Shown: positions 18,914 to 28,849 of the stretch, in pieces
Numbering within the stretch: position 1 is the stretch's first letter
How the letters are laid out: each line of letters begins with the position of its first letter
Assembly: GCF_002153375.1 (NCBI RefSeq)
Contig: NZ_MTBQ01000005.1
Location: 62,001 to 126,000, forward strand
Source: Oceanobacillus rekensis
GTDB lineage: Bacteria > Bacillota > Bacilli > Bacillales > Amphibacillaceae
Length of the DNA: 64,000 nt
Reading direction: 5' to 3'
The notes under the pieces: generated by a model
Database searches by the model: none
The model's input: the letters and a program-made list of their open reading frames with translations, nothing else
Told to the model about the DNA's origin: nothing
Translations under genes and position numbers: made by a program

Positions 18914-20032
18914 ATGCCAAAAAAAAAAATTACCCATATAATAACTGGTTTAAATATGGGTGGTGCTGAAACAATGCTATATAAACTACTAAAGTATGTA
19001 AACAATGAAAAATATGATGTAAGTATTATTTCAATGATGGATGAAGGAGTTTATGGAGAAAAAATACGTGATTTAGGGTTCAAGGTTATTTGCTTAAATA
19101 TGAAACAAGGTATCCCTACTATTAATAGCTTTATTAAGGCAAGAAAGCATACCAAGAATACAGATATTATCCAGACGTGGATGTATCATGCTGATTTGTT
19201 TGGTTATTTACTATTTAAGTTTTCCAGTGCAAAAAAGCTGATATGGGGTATAAGAAGAAGTAACTTAGATCCGAATTTAAATAAAAAAAGCACAATTGCA
19301 ATAGCAAAAATAAATTCAAAACTATCAAAGAAAGTCGATGCTATAGTTAGTTGCTCTATTAAAGCTAAGGAAGTACATAGTGAATTTGGATACTATGATA
19401 GAAATATGATTGTAATTCCAAATGGATTCGAATTAACTGAATTCAGCAAAGACCTCCAGGGTAAATTAAAACTCAGTATGATCGTAGGAAGAGGAGAAGA
19501 TATTCCCTATATTTTACATGTAGGTCGATGGAATAATTTGAAGGACCATAAAAACCTTTTGAGTGCATTATATAAACTGAAAAATAAAGGCATCAAATTT
19601 CATGCGGTTTTAGTCGGACCTAATATCGATGAAGAAAATAAAGACTTAGCTAATCTCTTAAATGATTTTTCTCTTAATAACAATGTCAGTCTATTAGGGA
19701 GAAGGAATGATATTACAACACTAATGTCGGGAGCAGATATTTTTGTTTCTTCCTCTATTGATGAAGGTTTTCCAAATGTAATAGGAGAAGCAATGGCATG
19801 TGAAACCCCCTGTGTAGCAACAGATGCAGGTGATTCAGCGTATATTGTGGGGAATACGGGAAAAATTGTTCCTACCAGGAATTCTACAGCGTTAGCTACC
19901 AGTATTCTTGAAATGCTAGATTTACCTAAATTCGAGAGAAATAAGCTGGGTTTATTAGCAAGACAGAGAGTTAACGACCAGTTTGATATTCATAAAGTAA
20001 CAAGTCAGTTTGAAGAATTATATAAAATATAA
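18914..20032 (+). CDS. GT4-family glycosyltransferase
   Basis: 372 residues. GT-B fold: N-terminal [20 protein letters not shown], nucleotide-binding [18 protein letters not shown] near 195, and the E-x7-E motif in [17 protein letters not shown] near 285. Retaining transferase that adds one sugar of the repeat unit; the donor is not predictable. AAGTGA precedes the ATG. A 158-base gap with no gene separates it from the polymerase. Confidence 0.9.
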   Translation: MPKKKITHIITGLNMGGAETMLYKLLKYVNNEKYDVSIISMMDEGVYGEKIRDLGFKVICLNMKQGIPTINSFIKARKHTKNTDIIQTWMYHADLFGYLLFKFSSAKKLIWGIRRSNLDPNLNKKSTIAIAKINSKLSKKVDAIVSCSIKAKEVHSEFGYYDRNMIVIPNGFELTEFSKDLQGKLKLSMIVGRGEDIPYILHVGRWNNLKDHKNLLSALYKLKNKGIKFHAVLVGPNIDEENKDLANLLNDFSLNNNVSLLGRRNDITTLMSGADIFVSSSIDEGFPNVIGEAMACETPCVATDAGDSAYIVGNTGKIVPTRNSTALATSILEMLDLPKFERNKLGLLARQRVNDQFDIHKVTSQFEELYKI

Positions 20033-20049
20033 ATAGGGGTTGCGTAAAA

Positions 20050-21066
20050 ATGAAGAATAAAATTCTAGTAACAGGTTCAGCAGGTTTCATAGGTTCGCAT
20101 TTATCCAGAAGATTACTTAAAGAAGGCCATCAAGTAATCGGAATCGATAACATCAACGACTACTATGACCCGCAATTAAAAGAAGACAGATTAGCACAAT
20201 TAACAAATGATAACTTCACTTTTGTCAAAACAGATTTAGAAGATTTAGAAACTATTAATCAAACGTTTGAACAATATAAACCAGAAATAGTAATTAATTT
20301 AGCAGCTCAAGCTGGTGTTCGTTATAGTCTAGAAAATCCGCATGCTTATATAAATTCAAACGTAGTCGGCTTTACCAATATTCTTGAAGCATGCCGCCAT
20401 TATAAAGTGGAGCATCTTATCTATGCATCTTCAAGTTCTGTATATGGCGCGAATACATCCAAGCCATTTTCAACTAGTGACAATATTGATCATCCGTTAA
20501 GTTTGTATGCAGCAACTAAAAAGTCAAACGAGCTATTTGCACATACATACAGTCATTTATATGGTTTACCAACTACTGGATTAAGATTCTTTACGGTTTA
20601 TGGACCGTGGGGCCGTCCGGATATGGCGTTGTTTCTTTTTACGAAAGCTATTGTTAATGACGAGCCAATTGATGTGTTTAACCATGGAAATATGATGCGT
20701 GATTTTACGTATGTAGATGATATAGTTGAAAGTATTACTAGATTGACTCAACGACCTGCTCAGCCAAACCCTGATTGGTCAGGTGCTAACCCAGATCCGG
20801 GTTCAAGCTATGCACCATATAAAGTTTACAATATCGGAAATAATAGTCCAGTTAAATTAATGGAATTTATTGAAGCAATAGAGAATAAATTAGGCAAAAC
20901 AGCTAAGAAGAATTACTTACCGCTTCAAGCCGGTGACGTACCAGAGACATATGCAAATGTAGATGATCTATTTAGAGATATTGATTTCCGACCGCAGACA
21001 ACTATTCAAGATGGTGTAAATAAATTTATTGATTGGTACTTACAATATTATGGGGTGAAATTATAA
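20050..21066 (+). CDS. UDP-uronate 4-epimerase (CapI/TviC type)
   Basis: 338 residues, extended SDR. NAD loop is [10 protein letters not shown]; catalytic Ser cluster is SSSSVYG and the active pair is Y-A-A-T-K. The C-terminal [16 protein letters not shown] and [13 protein letters not shown] are typical of the UDP-glucuronate 4-epimerase group, which also contains TviC. Because it overlaps a TviB/CapL-type dehydrogenase by one base, interconversion of UDP-GlcNAcA and UDP-GalNAcA is at least as likely as UDP-GlcA/UDP-GalA. Confidence 0.88.
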   Translation: MKNKILVTGSAGFIGSHLSRRLLKEGHQVIGIDNINDYYDPQLKEDRLAQLTNDNFTFVKTDLEDLETINQTFEQYKPEIVINLAAQAGVRYSLENPHAYINSNVVGFTNILEACRHYKVEHLIYASSSSVYGANTSKPFSTSDNIDHPLSLYAATKKSNELFAHTYSHLYGLPTTGLRFFTVYGPWGRPDMALFLFTKAIVNDEPIDVFNHGNMMRDFTYVDDIVESITRLTQRPAQPNPDWSGANPDPGSSYAPYKVYNIGNNSPVKLMEFIEAIENKLGKTAKKNYLPLQAGDVPETYANVDDLFRDIDFRPQTTIQDGVNKFIDWYLQYYGVKL

Positions 21067-22346
21067 TGGAACAAACAATAGCAGTAGTAGGATTAGGATA
21101 TGTAGGATTACCGTTAGCAGTGGCATTTGGGAAAAAACGCGATATTATTGGTTTTGATATTAACGAAGAACGGATTGAGGCATTAAAGCAAGGATATGAT
21201 AAAACGAATGAAGTAGAAGCGGAAGATATGAAAAATACAACCGTTGAATTCACAGCAAATCCTGCTGATTTAAATAGAGCAAATTTCATTATCGTTGCGG
21301 TTCCAACACCAATCACAGAAAATAAACAACCGAATCTAATACCTTTATTAAAGGCCTCAGAAACTATCGGTGAAAATATATCAAAAGGTACAATAATAGT
21401 TTATGAATCTACTGTTTACCCTGGAGCAACAGAAGAAGAATGTGTACCAGTTTTAGAGAAAGCCTCTGGATTAAAATGTGGAGAGGATTTCTTTGTTGGA
21501 TATTCTCCAGAACGAATTAATCCTGGTGATAAAGAGCATACATTTACAACAATTACGAAAGTTGTCTCAGGACAGAATGAAGAAGTATTAGAAACTATAG
21601 CTGCTGTATATGGTTCAGTTGTTGATGCTGGGGTACATAAAGCAAGCTCAATTAAAGTTGCTGAAGCAGCAAAAGTAATCGAAAACACTCAACGTGATTT
21701 AAATATTTCTCTAATGAATGAGCTAGCTGTTATCTTTGAAAAGTTAGACATTGATACTGCAGAGGTATTAGCTGCAGCAGGAACGAAATGGAACTTCTTA
21801 AACTTTTCACCTGGTTTAGTTGGTGGACACTGTATAGGAGTAGATCCTTACTATCTAACTTATAAAGCTCAAAAGGTTGGTCATCATCCTGAAGTTATTT
21901 TAGCAGGTAGAAAAACAAATGATAACGTAGGAAAATTTATCGCGACGTCTTTAGTAAAACAGATGATTAAGAAAAACATGCCTGTACAGGGTTCAACGGT
22001 TACACTTCTTGGATTTACATTTAAAGAAAATGTTCCTGATTTACGTAATACGAGAGTAATAGACATTGTAACTGAGCTGGAAGATTATGGAATAAAAGTG
22101 CAAGTTACAGATGCACAAGCAGATCCTGTCGAAGCTCATGAAGAGTACGGAATTGATTTAATTTCATACAAAGAGCTAGTCCCTGCAGATGCAGTTGTTT
22201 TTACAGTCCCTCATGAGGAATATTTAAATGAAGGATGGGGAATTTTTGATCAATTATTGAAGCATGGTAAAGGTATTGTATTTGATGTGAAGAGTAAACT
22301 TGATAAAATGACTCGTCCTGAAAATATTGAATTATGGAGATTATAA
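21066..22346 (+). CDS. UDP-HexNAc 6-dehydrogenase (TviB/CapL/WbpA type)
   Basis: 426 residues from the ATG at 21066, whose A is the last base of the upstream stop. NAD loop VVGLGYVGLPLA; GYSPERINPGDKEH is diagnostic for the TviB/WbpA branch; the catalytic Cys is in GGHCIGVDPYYLT. It oxidises a UDP-N-acetylhexosamine to the uronate, using two NAD per turnover. Acts with the epimerase just upstream to supply an acidic amino sugar to the polymer. Confidence 0.92.
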   Translation: MEQTIAVVGLGYVGLPLAVAFGKKRDIIGFDINEERIEALKQGYDKTNEVEAEDMKNTTVEFTANPADLNRANFIIVAVPTPITENKQPNLIPLLKASETIGENISKGTIIVYESTVYPGATEEECVPVLEKASGLKCGEDFFVGYSPERINPGDKEHTFTTITKVVSGQNEEVLETIAAVYGSVVDAGVHKASSIKVAEAAKVIENTQRDLNISLMNELAVIFEKLDIDTAEVLAAAGTKWNFLNFSPGLVGGHCIGVDPYYLTYKAQKVGHHPEVILAGRKTNDNVGKFIATSLVKQMIKKNMPVQGSTVTLLGFTFKENVPDLRNTRVIDIVTELEDYGIKVQVTDAQADPVEAHEEYGIDLISYKELVPADAVVFTVPHEEYLNEGWGIFDQLLKHGKGIVFDVKSKLDKMTRPENIELWRL

Positions 22347-22349
22347 TTT

Positions 22350-23519
22350 ATGAAAGGTAAGATACTGCAGGTTTGTGCGATAGATTTAACTGTAGATAAA
22401 TTGCTCAAGCCACTGATATTAGAATCAAATAAAAGTGGATTTGAGACGCATGTTGCCTGTACAGATACTGGATTATTCTCGAAATTGAAAAGCGATGTAC
22501 CAAACATGCATAATATCCGAATTGATCGTTCTATTAATTTAGTCTCTAACATTAAATCTATTATATCTTTGTACAAGCTAATAAGGAGAGAAAAATATGA
22601 CATAGTGCATGTTCATACACCAATTGCTGCATTGCTCGGGAGAGTTGCAGCAAAACTAGCAGGTGTAAAACATATCGTTTATACTGCACATGGTTTTTAT
22701 TTTCATGATGATATGTCAAAAAAAGAGTATAAATTCTTTTATACAATTGAAAAGTACGCTGCTAAATTTCTGACAGATTGGCTACTTCTTCAAAGTGAAG
22801 AAGATTATAATTTGGCTATAAAGGATAGATTTATAAAAGAGGATAAAACGATTCATTTAAGTAATGGTGTAGATTTAATAGAAGTGTTCAATCCACAAAA
22901 GCTAAATAAGGATGATATCTCTAACTTAACAGAGGAAATCGGTGTTAATGAAAATGATGTTATATTTACCTTTATTGGTAGATTAGTTAGGGAAAAGGGA
23001 ATTATAGAGCTATTGAAATCTTTTAAAGAAATTTCATCCAAATATCCTAATGCAAAATTGCTATTGGTTGGTGGCTTACCGGATAGTGAGCGAGATACTA
23101 CTTCAATTAATGAGATTAAAGAACTTATGGAGCAAGATAATGTGATTTTTTTAGGCTTTCGTGATGATATTCATAATCTCTTAGCTTTAAGCGACATTTT
23201 TGTATTACCTTCTTATCGTGAGGGGTTACCTCGTTCAATCATTGAGGCGATGGCGATGAATAATGCTATAATTGCTACAAATATCCGTGGGTGTAGAGAA
23301 CAAGTCGTTGAAGGGGAAAATGGATTTTTGGTAGAGAGAAAATCCATTAAGGAATTAGCAGATGCTATGAATAAGATGTTAAGCCAAACAGATCAGATTG
23401 AAAATATGGGATTAAGAGCTAGAGAAATTGCAGTTCATAAGTTTAATGAAGCAAAGGTATTGGAGAAACAGCTGATACTTTTTGAAAAATTAATGTTTGG
23501 TAAAAACTTTAAATCGTAA
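22350..23519 (+). CDS. GT4-family glycosyltransferase (EpsD-like)
   Basis: 389 residues. The start region (DIVHVHTPIAALLGRVAAKLA, KHIVYTAHGFYFHDD) matches EpsD/CapM-like transferases, which often act early in repeat-unit assembly beside a PglC/EpsL-type initiating enzyme, as here. Motifs FIGRLVREKGIIELL (about 210) and REGLPRSIIEAMAM (about 297) complete the GT-B fold. It starts four bases after the dehydrogenase stop, so it belongs to the same operon. Confidence 0.9.
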   Translation: MKGKILQVCAIDLTVDKLLKPLILESNKSGFETHVACTDTGLFSKLKSDVPNMHNIRIDRSINLVSNIKSIISLYKLIRREKYDIVHVHTPIAALLGRVAAKLAGVKHIVYTAHGFYFHDDMSKKEYKFFYTIEKYAAKFLTDWLLLQSEEDYNLAIKDRFIKEDKTIHLSNGVDLIEVFNPQKLNKDDISNLTEEIGVNENDVIFTFIGRLVREKGIIELLKSFKEISSKYPNAKLLLVGGLPDSERDTTSINEIKELMEQDNVIFLGFRDDIHNLLALSDIFVLPSYREGLPRSIIEAMAMNNAIIATNIRGCREQVVEGENGFLVERKSIKELADAMNKMLSQTDQIENMGLRAREIAVHKFNEAKVLEKQLILFEKLMFGKNFKS

Positions 23520-23546
23520 AGCATAACAGATAGAATTTCTACCTAT

Positions 23547-23586
23547 AAGACCTACGTGATACTAGAAATAGGATTCGTAGGTCTTG
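23547..23586 (+). terminator. Possible weak terminator
   Basis: AAGACCTACG pairs with CGTAGGTCTT across a 19-base loop, followed by GTTAATAAA. It lies between the glycosyltransferase and the initiating transferase genes and may lower transcription. Confidence 0.45.
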
Positions 23587-23628
23587 TTAATAAATTAAGA
23601 TTTAAAATGAAATAATAGAAATAAGTAG

Positions 23629-24252
23629 GTGATCAAAATCAAAAGATGTTTCGATTTCATAGTTGCGTTAATTGCACTAGTTCTTTTATCCGTGTTCATA
23701 ATAATAACAGCAATTTTCGTTCGATTTAAACTAGGGTCACCCGTTATATTTACACAACAACGTCCAGGTCTACATGGTAAGCCTTTTAACGTATATAAGT
23801 TTAGAACAATGACAGATGAGCGAAATGAAAAAGGTGAGCTTTTACCGGATCATGTACGTTTAACTAAAGTTGGTAAATTTATTCGAAAACTAAGTCTGGA
23901 TGAACTCCCACAACTGTTTAATGTCCTAAAAGGAGATATCAGTTTAGTTGGCCCTCGTCCGTTATTGATGGAATACTTACCTTTATATACTCCAGAGCAA
24001 GCTCGTCGTCATGATGTAAGGCCCGGAATTACAGGTTGTGCTCAGGTGAACGGAAGAAATGCAATCAGTTGGGAAGAAAAGTTTAAATTGGATGTTTGGT
24101 ATGTAGAAAATCGCTCCTTTTGGCTAGACTTTAAAATTCTATTTCAAACTGTGTTGAAAGTATTCAAGTCTGAAGGAATTAATCAGGATGGACAAGCTAC
24201 GATGGAAAAATTTAAAGGTACTGATCACAAGAAGGTCTCCAAAAATCGTTAA
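23629..24252 (+). CDS. Initiating sugar-1-phosphate transferase (PglC/EpsL type)
   Basis: 207 residues. One re-entrant/membrane helix at about 8-30, then FNVYKFRTM, the catalytic Asp-Glu pair in [16 protein letters not shown], and VGPRPLL. This small monotopic enzyme moves a sugar-1-phosphate from UDP-sugar onto undecaprenyl phosphate. The start is uncertain: a GTG at 23629 is the only standard in-frame start, but it overlaps the AGGTGA that looks like the RBS. No ATG exists before conserved residues. Its neighbours (ruined pglD, pglE-like gene) point to a diacetamido-bacillosamine-type donor. Confidence 0.88.
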   Translation: MIKIKRCFDFIVALIALVLLSVFIIITAIFVRFKLGSPVIFTQQRPGLHGKPFNVYKFRTMTDERNEKGELLPDHVRLTKVGKFIRKLSLDELPQLFNVLKGDISLVGPRPLLMEYLPLYTPEQARRHDVRPGITGCAQVNGRNAISWEEKFKLDVWYVENRSFWLDFKILFQTVLKVFKSEGINQDGQATMEKFKGTDHKKVSKNR

Positions 24253-24262
24253 ATTAATTTTA

Positions 24263-24740
24263 ATAGGCAGCGGATAGTAGTACTAGATTGCTAGATTCTT
24301 TACAAAAGAAAGATTATAAATATTGTATAGCAATTGGAAGAATTATGTCCGTAAAAAAATTTGATAAATTTTTTATCCTGATTGAGCAATATGCGATTGT
24401 AAATCATCCAACCGCGGTAAGTCTACTAAAATAGGTAATTGAACTGTGATTATGCTAAATTCAATGGTTAATGCAGACTCTGTAATCGGTAACCATTCTA
24501 TTTTCAATGCAGTCTTTGGTTGAACATATAATATATTGAGGGTTATGTATACTTCTCCAAAAGCAACTTAGCTGGAATTGTGTCTCTAGGCTAATGAAAT
24601 CAGGTGCGCAGGGGCTGTTGTGATCTCTGGAAAACATGTTGGAGGTTGGAGTGTTGCCGAGGGCGTTGTTGTGAATGATATTGGTGAACAGTGTTACTGC
24701 AGTTGGAGTTCATACAAAAGTAATAAAATAGTTATGAAAA
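24263..24740 (+). pseudogene. Ruined PglD/NeuD-type sugar acetyltransferase
   Basis: Between the PglC-type and PglE-type genes, pieces of an acyltransferase can be read in shifting frames: DSLQKKDYKYCIAIG near 24295-24340, VNHPTAVS near 24400, NSMVNADSVIGNHSIFNA near 24460-24520, and the family's terminal VTAVGVxxKVIK as VTAVGVHTKVIK at about 24693-24730. Several stops and frameshifts interrupt it. The order PglC-PglD-PglE is the usual one, so this is the original acetyltransferase, replaced by the intact gene at 26828. Confidence 0.8.
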
Positions 24741-24743
24741 GAG

Positions 24744-25901
24744 ATGAAAGTAATGCAAAAACAAAAAAGAATCTTCCTCTCATCCCCACACATGAGCGGA
24801 AACGAGCAAAGATACATTCAAGAAGCATTTGATTTAAACTGGATTGCTCCACTTGGTAACAACGTGGATGGACTAGAAAAAGATATTGCAGAATATAACA
24901 ATATAAGAGGTGCAGCTGTAGTTGTTTCTGGTACTGCAGCAATTCATTTAGCATTAAGACTTTTAAATATTGGACCCGAGGACACTGTTTTCTGCTCATC
25001 GCTAACTTTTGTGGCTAGCGCAAATCCAATTTTTTATCAAGGGGCAACACCCGTTTTAATAGATTCAGAAATGGACACATGGAATATGTCTCCAGTAGCA
25101 TTGGAGCGTGCATTTGGTGAGGCACGTGAGAATGGAAAGCTCCCAAAGGCTGTAATTCTGGTTAATTTATATGGCCAGGCCGCTAAGATGGATGAATTGA
25201 TGTCTATCTGTGATTCATATGGTGTGCCGATTATCGAGGACGCTGCAGAATCATTAGGAAGTACATATAAAGGGAAGAAAAGTGGTACATTCGGAAAATA
25301 CGGTGTGTATTCATTTAATGGCAATAAAATCATCACAACATCCGGTGGTGGTGCTCTCGTATCGGATGATGAGGAAGCATTGAAGAAAGCTACATTCCTA
25401 GCAACACAAGCCCGTGACAAAGCAGTACATTATCAGCATAGTGAAGTCGGCTATAATTATAGAATGAGTAATATTGTTGCTGGCATCGGGCGCGGACAGA
25501 TGGAAGTATTGGATGAGCGTGTTGCACAAAAGCGTGCAGTTTTTGAACGCTACTATGAAGCATTTGGTAACTTAGATGGAATTGAATTCCAACCAGAACT
25601 CGAAGAAACAATGTCAAATCGTTGGTTAACTGTATTGACCATTGATCCTGAATTAACCGGGGTTTCACGTCATGAAATAATTAAGAGACTTAATGAAGAT
25701 AATATCGAAGCACGTCCAGTATGGAAGCCAATGCATTTGCAACCGTTATTTGAAGATGTGAAGTATTATCCGCATGAAGAAGGAAATAGTGTTTCAGATT
25801 ATTTGTTTGAATATGGTTTGTGTTTGCCTAGTGGGTCGAATATGAGTGTTGAGGAGCAGGAGCGGGTTATTGAAATTTTAAAGGGTCTTATAAAAATATA
25901 A
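24744..25901 (+). CDS. DegT/DnrJ/EryC1-family aminotransferase (PglE/EpsN type)
   Basis: 385 residues. PLP-dependent sugar aminotransferase: N-terminal IFLSSPHMSGNEQRYIQEAF, GTAAIHLALRLL, VNLYGQAAKMDEL, EDAAESLGSTYKG, and the PLP lysine in FNGNKIITTSGGG near 195. It aminates C4 of the 4-keto-6-deoxy sugar made by the dehydratase at 12112. An in-frame ATG at 24753 is an alternative start. The preceding pseudogene would have encoded the next enzyme. Confidence 0.92.
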   Translation: MKVMQKQKRIFLSSPHMSGNEQRYIQEAFDLNWIAPLGNNVDGLEKDIAEYNNIRGAAVVVSGTAAIHLALRLLNIGPEDTVFCSSLTFVASANPIFYQGATPVLIDSEMDTWNMSPVALERAFGEARENGKLPKAVILVNLYGQAAKMDELMSICDSYGVPIIEDAAESLGSTYKGKKSGTFGKYGVYSFNGNKIITTSGGGALVSDDEEALKKATFLATQARDKAVHYQHSEVGYNYRMSNIVAGIGRGQMEVLDERVAQKRAVFERYYEAFGNLDGIEFQPELEETMSNRWLTVLTIDPELTGVSRHEIIKRLNEDNIEARPVWKPMHLQPLFEDVKYYPHEEGNSVSDYLFEYGLCLPSGSNMSVEEQERVIEILKGLIKI

Positions 25902-26130
25902 ATTCCGATGAAGGTTAAATATCTGCTGGAACTAATATGTTTTAAAACTCTATTAGAACTGGCAGTATTTATTTTTATTTATGGAAGTACAATAAATGGA
26001 CCAAAATACAAGTTGTTACAATTAGACTCTAACTTATTTATTACTTATAAGAATAATGCCGAAAGTATTATTAGAATTGTTATTAAAATTTTGAAACTTG
26101 GATTTAGAATATTACATAATTATGGTACAA

Positions 26131-26163
26131 TATAATCATTCGTTCGACGAACGAATGATTATA
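26131..26163. promoter_or_regulatory. Perfect 33-bp palindrome at regulator start
   Basis: Sixteen-base arms around a single A; the right arm is CGAACGAATGATTATA. A TACAAT (26126-26131) just upstream looks like a -10, so transcription would begin inside the palindrome. The only upstream ATG of the regulator gene (26155) lies in the right arm. It looks like an operator for autoregulation, or an RNA hairpin hiding the start. Confidence 0.7.
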
Positions 26164-26811
26164 TTATTTGGAGGGAGTCCAATAGATATATTAAAGAATA
26201 CAACTCTTTTTCACCCAACTGCAGAATTAAAGGAATTGATGGTTTTAGAAATGTTAGATAAAGATACGAACATTACGCAAAAAGAGTTGTCAAATAAGCT
26301 CAGTGTAGCAACGTCGATGATAAATCAATATATAAAACAATTAGAGGAAAAGCAATTTCTAGTCAAAGACAAAAAGTCAAGTAGAAATGTTAATTATATA
26401 GTTACAAGTAGAGGAATAAAAAGGAAAAAATACTTATTGATGACATACGTATATGAACTATTACAACTCTATAACCTGGCAAAAGACAGCTTTGATTTTA
26501 TTTTCACAAAGATTGAATCAAAAAAAATTAATAATATTTTGTTATATGGTGGAGGTGAAGTAGCTGAAACAGTAATAAATTTAATAAACGAAAGAGGTGA
26601 TACAGATCTTAAGATTACTGCAATTATTGATGATGATGATAAAAAACAAGGGGATAAATTATTAGGTTATGAAATAGTTGATCCTAGAAAACTTAATTAT
26701 AGTAATCATATTATTTTAATAACAAGCTATACTTATGAGCAACAAATAAGGAAGAAGTTAAAAACACTAAAAGTACCTGAAGAAAATATTTTAAATGTTT
26801 TTGAGAGATAA
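26155..26811 (+). CDS. Winged-helix regulator fused to a Rossmann-like domain
   Basis: About 218 residues. After residue 25, a MarR-like winged helix (DTNITQKELSNKLSVATSM, then INQYIKQLEEKQFLVKD) of the kind seen in EPS-associated regulators. From about 140 a Rossmann segment (NILLYGGGEVAETVI, ITAIIDDDDKKQGDKLLGY) resembles the N-terminal domain of PglD/CoA-binding proteins. Start uncertain: the ATG at 26155 lies in the palindrome with no RBS, while GGAGGG at 26170 would serve a later non-ATG start. Probably represses or tunes the downstream genes in response to a nucleotide or sugar ligand; this is inference. Confidence 0.7.
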   Translation: MIILFGGSPIDILKNTTLFHPTAELKELMVLEMLDKDTNITQKELSNKLSVATSMINQYIKQLEEKQFLVKDKKSSRNVNYIVTSRGIKRKKYLLMTYVYELLQLYNLAKDSFDFIFTKIESKKINNILLYGGGEVAETVINLINERGDTDLKITAIIDDDDKKQGDKLLGYEIVDPRKLNYSNHIILITSYTYEQQIRKKLKTLKVPEENILNVFER

Positions 26812-26827
26812 CATAGGAGGAAAAATA

Positions 26828-27478
26828 ATGAATGACATAGTTATTTATGGGGCTGGCGGATTTGCAAGAGAAGTAGCTTTACTAATTGAGCAAATAAATG
26901 CAGAAAAACCTACATGGAACTTACTTGGTTTTATAGATGATAACGTGGAGAATACTGGGAAAATACTAAATGGGTATTCAGTATTAGGTGATAGCAAATG
27001 GATTGAGGATTTTGATAAGGAGTTAAGTGTTTCTTTAGGTATAGGTTCACCAAGAGCCAAGGAAAAAATCATTAATAAAATTAAGCATATAGATAGTATA
27101 GGCTTTCCAAATATTATTCATCCGACTGTGGGTATTAGTAATACAAATATCCTAGGTGAAGGAATCATTATTTGTGAAGGCAATATTCTAACATGTAATA
27201 TCTCGTTAAATAATTTTGTAACTATTAACCTTAATTGTACAATAGGCCATGACACTATTATTGATGAATTCTGCACTTTACTTCCGAATGCATCTATCTC
27301 TGGAGGTGTTAATTTAAATAAGAGAGTAGACTTTGGAACTAATGCAACTATTATCCAAGGAATAAACGTAGGAGAGAATACAATCGTTGGAGCTGGAGCA
27401 GTGGTAGTAAAAGATTTACCAGCAAACTGTACGGCAGTAGGAATGCCTGCAAAGCCTATTAAATTTCACGAAAACTAA
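26828..27478 (+). CDS. PglD/NeuD-type sugar N-acyltransferase
   Basis: 216 residues from the ATG at 26828, with AGGAGG seven bases upstream. N-terminal Rossmann domain (VIYGAGGFAREVALLI, FIDDN), then left-handed beta-helix hexapeptide repeats; the catalytic His is in NCTIGHDTII. The C-terminal VGAGAVVVKDLPANC, TAVGMPAKPI is typical. It acylates the 4-amino group of the UDP-sugar. The family mostly uses acetyl-CoA, but followed by a hydroxyacyl-CoA dehydrogenase and a thiolase this one may use a longer acyl-CoA. Confidence 0.88.
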   Translation: MNDIVIYGAGGFAREVALLIEQINAEKPTWNLLGFIDDNVENTGKILNGYSVLGDSKWIEDFDKELSVSLGIGSPRAKEKIINKIKHIDSIGFPNIIHPTVGISNTNILGEGIIICEGNILTCNISLNNFVTINLNCTIGHDTIIDEFCTLLPNASISGGVNLNKRVDFGTNATIIQGINVGENTIVGAGAVVVKDLPANCTAVGMPAKPIKFHEN

Positions 27479-27522
27479 GATTTATTAATAACAAATAAAA
27501 TTAATGTTTAAAGGAGTTAAAT

Positions 27523-28827
27523 ATGATTAAAACCGTAACAGTACTAGGCGCAAATGGCACAATGGGTTCTAATGTTTCTGGTATTTTTGCTTCATTTGGA
27601 GGAGTAAAAGTATATTTGGTAAGTCGTACAATTGAAAAGTCAAAAAAGGCTATGGCAAATATAGCTTCTTCAGTAAAAGCTGATTCTGTTAAGAAGAATC
27701 TAATTCCAGCAGATTATTCCATGCTTGAAGACTGTATTAGGGAGTCTGATTTAATATTTGAAAGTGTTGCAGAAGATTTAGATACTAAGATAAAGATAAA
27801 TAATGAGATATCTAGCTGGGTAGATGAAGATACAATTATCTGTACAGGATCATCTGGATTATCTATAAAGGTGTTGGCTGAGGTATTTCCTGAAAATATT
27901 AGAAAGAATTATTTGGGTGTTCATTTCTTTAACCCTCCTTATAATTTAACCTTATGTGAGATAATACCATCGGAGTACACAGAAAAAAAACTTTTAAATA
28001 ATATGAAAGATTATGTAGGGAGTAAATTACATAGAACAGTAGTACAAGTAACAGATAGTCCTGCCTTTCTTGGAAATAGAATCGGATTTCAATTTATAAA
28101 TGAGACTCTGCAATACGCTGAAAAATATAAACATAAAGGTGGTATTGATTATATTGATTCCATACTAGGACCATTTACAGGTAGAAGTATGCCACCTTTA
28201 GTTACCTCGAATTTTGTAGGATTGGATGTTCATCAAGCAATAGTTGATAATTTATATGATAATACAAATGACTATGCTAAAGAATCATTTATTATGCCCA
28301 ACTTCGCAGTCTATTTAGTAAATAAAGGAATTCTTGGAAAGAAAACAAATGGTGGATTATATAAAACTATAGTTTCAAATGATGGGACTAAGAAATATCT
28401 GGTATATGATATTTCATTAAATGAATATAGAGAAGTTAAAAATTATAATTTATCTTTTACAAATAAGATGGTAGATTCATTGAGAGTAGGAGATTATAAT
28501 TCAGCTTTCAATACATTAATTAATGATAGTAGTCTTGAGGCAAAGTTATGTTTAGAGTTCCTACTAAAATATGTTGTATATTCATTAATTACTTCAAAAT
28601 ATGTAGGTGATAGTATTCACGCAGCAGACGATGTTATGGCTGCTGGCTTTGGCTGGTGTCCTCCATTAGGAATGGTACAAGCATTATTTGGTATAGAGAA
28701 CTTTGTAACTTTAGCAGAAGAGAGATTACCAGAAGCAATCTGGAATGAAGTTGAGATTGAACAATTATTTTCGGATATCTCATCATCAAAATACGATTAC
28801 CGTAGATTTTTCCAAGCGAAACATTAA
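27523..28827 (+). CDS. 3-hydroxyacyl-CoA dehydrogenase
   Basis: 434 residues. N-terminal NAD domain with VLGANGTMGSNVS, SSGLSIKVL and the catalytic His in GVHFFNPPYNLTLCEIIP, then two C-terminal 3HCDH domains (SPAFLGNRIGFQFINE; ADDVMAAGFGWCPPLGM). No crotonase domain, unlike FadN/FadB. AAAGGAG precedes the ATG. In a polysaccharide locus, and beside a thiolase and a sugar acyltransferase, it probably makes 3-hydroxyacyl-CoA for the sugar rather than degrading fatty acids. Codon use is AT-rich like the locus. Confidence 0.88.
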   Translation: MIKTVTVLGANGTMGSNVSGIFASFGGVKVYLVSRTIEKSKKAMANIASSVKADSVKKNLIPADYSMLEDCIRESDLIFESVAEDLDTKIKINNEISSWVDEDTIICTGSSGLSIKVLAEVFPENIRKNYLGVHFFNPPYNLTLCEIIPSEYTEKKLLNNMKDYVGSKLHRTVVQVTDSPAFLGNRIGFQFINETLQYAEKYKHKGGIDYIDSILGPFTGRSMPPLVTSNFVGLDVHQAIVDNLYDNTNDYAKESFIMPNFAVYLVNKGILGKKTNGGLYKTIVSNDGTKKYLVYDISLNEYREVKNYNLSFTNKMVDSLRVGDYNSAFNTLINDSSLEAKLCLEFLLKYVVYSLITSKYVGDSIHAADDVMAAGFGWCPPLGMVQALFGIENFVTLAEERLPEAIWNEVEIEQLFSDISSSKYDYRRFFQAKH

Positions 28828-28849
28828 TTTATAAATATGGGGTGTAACG

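Noticed and set aside
25908-26135. 75-residue ORF
   Set aside because: No RBS, overlaps the probable promoter and palindrome, and composition is that of AT-rich non-coding DNA.
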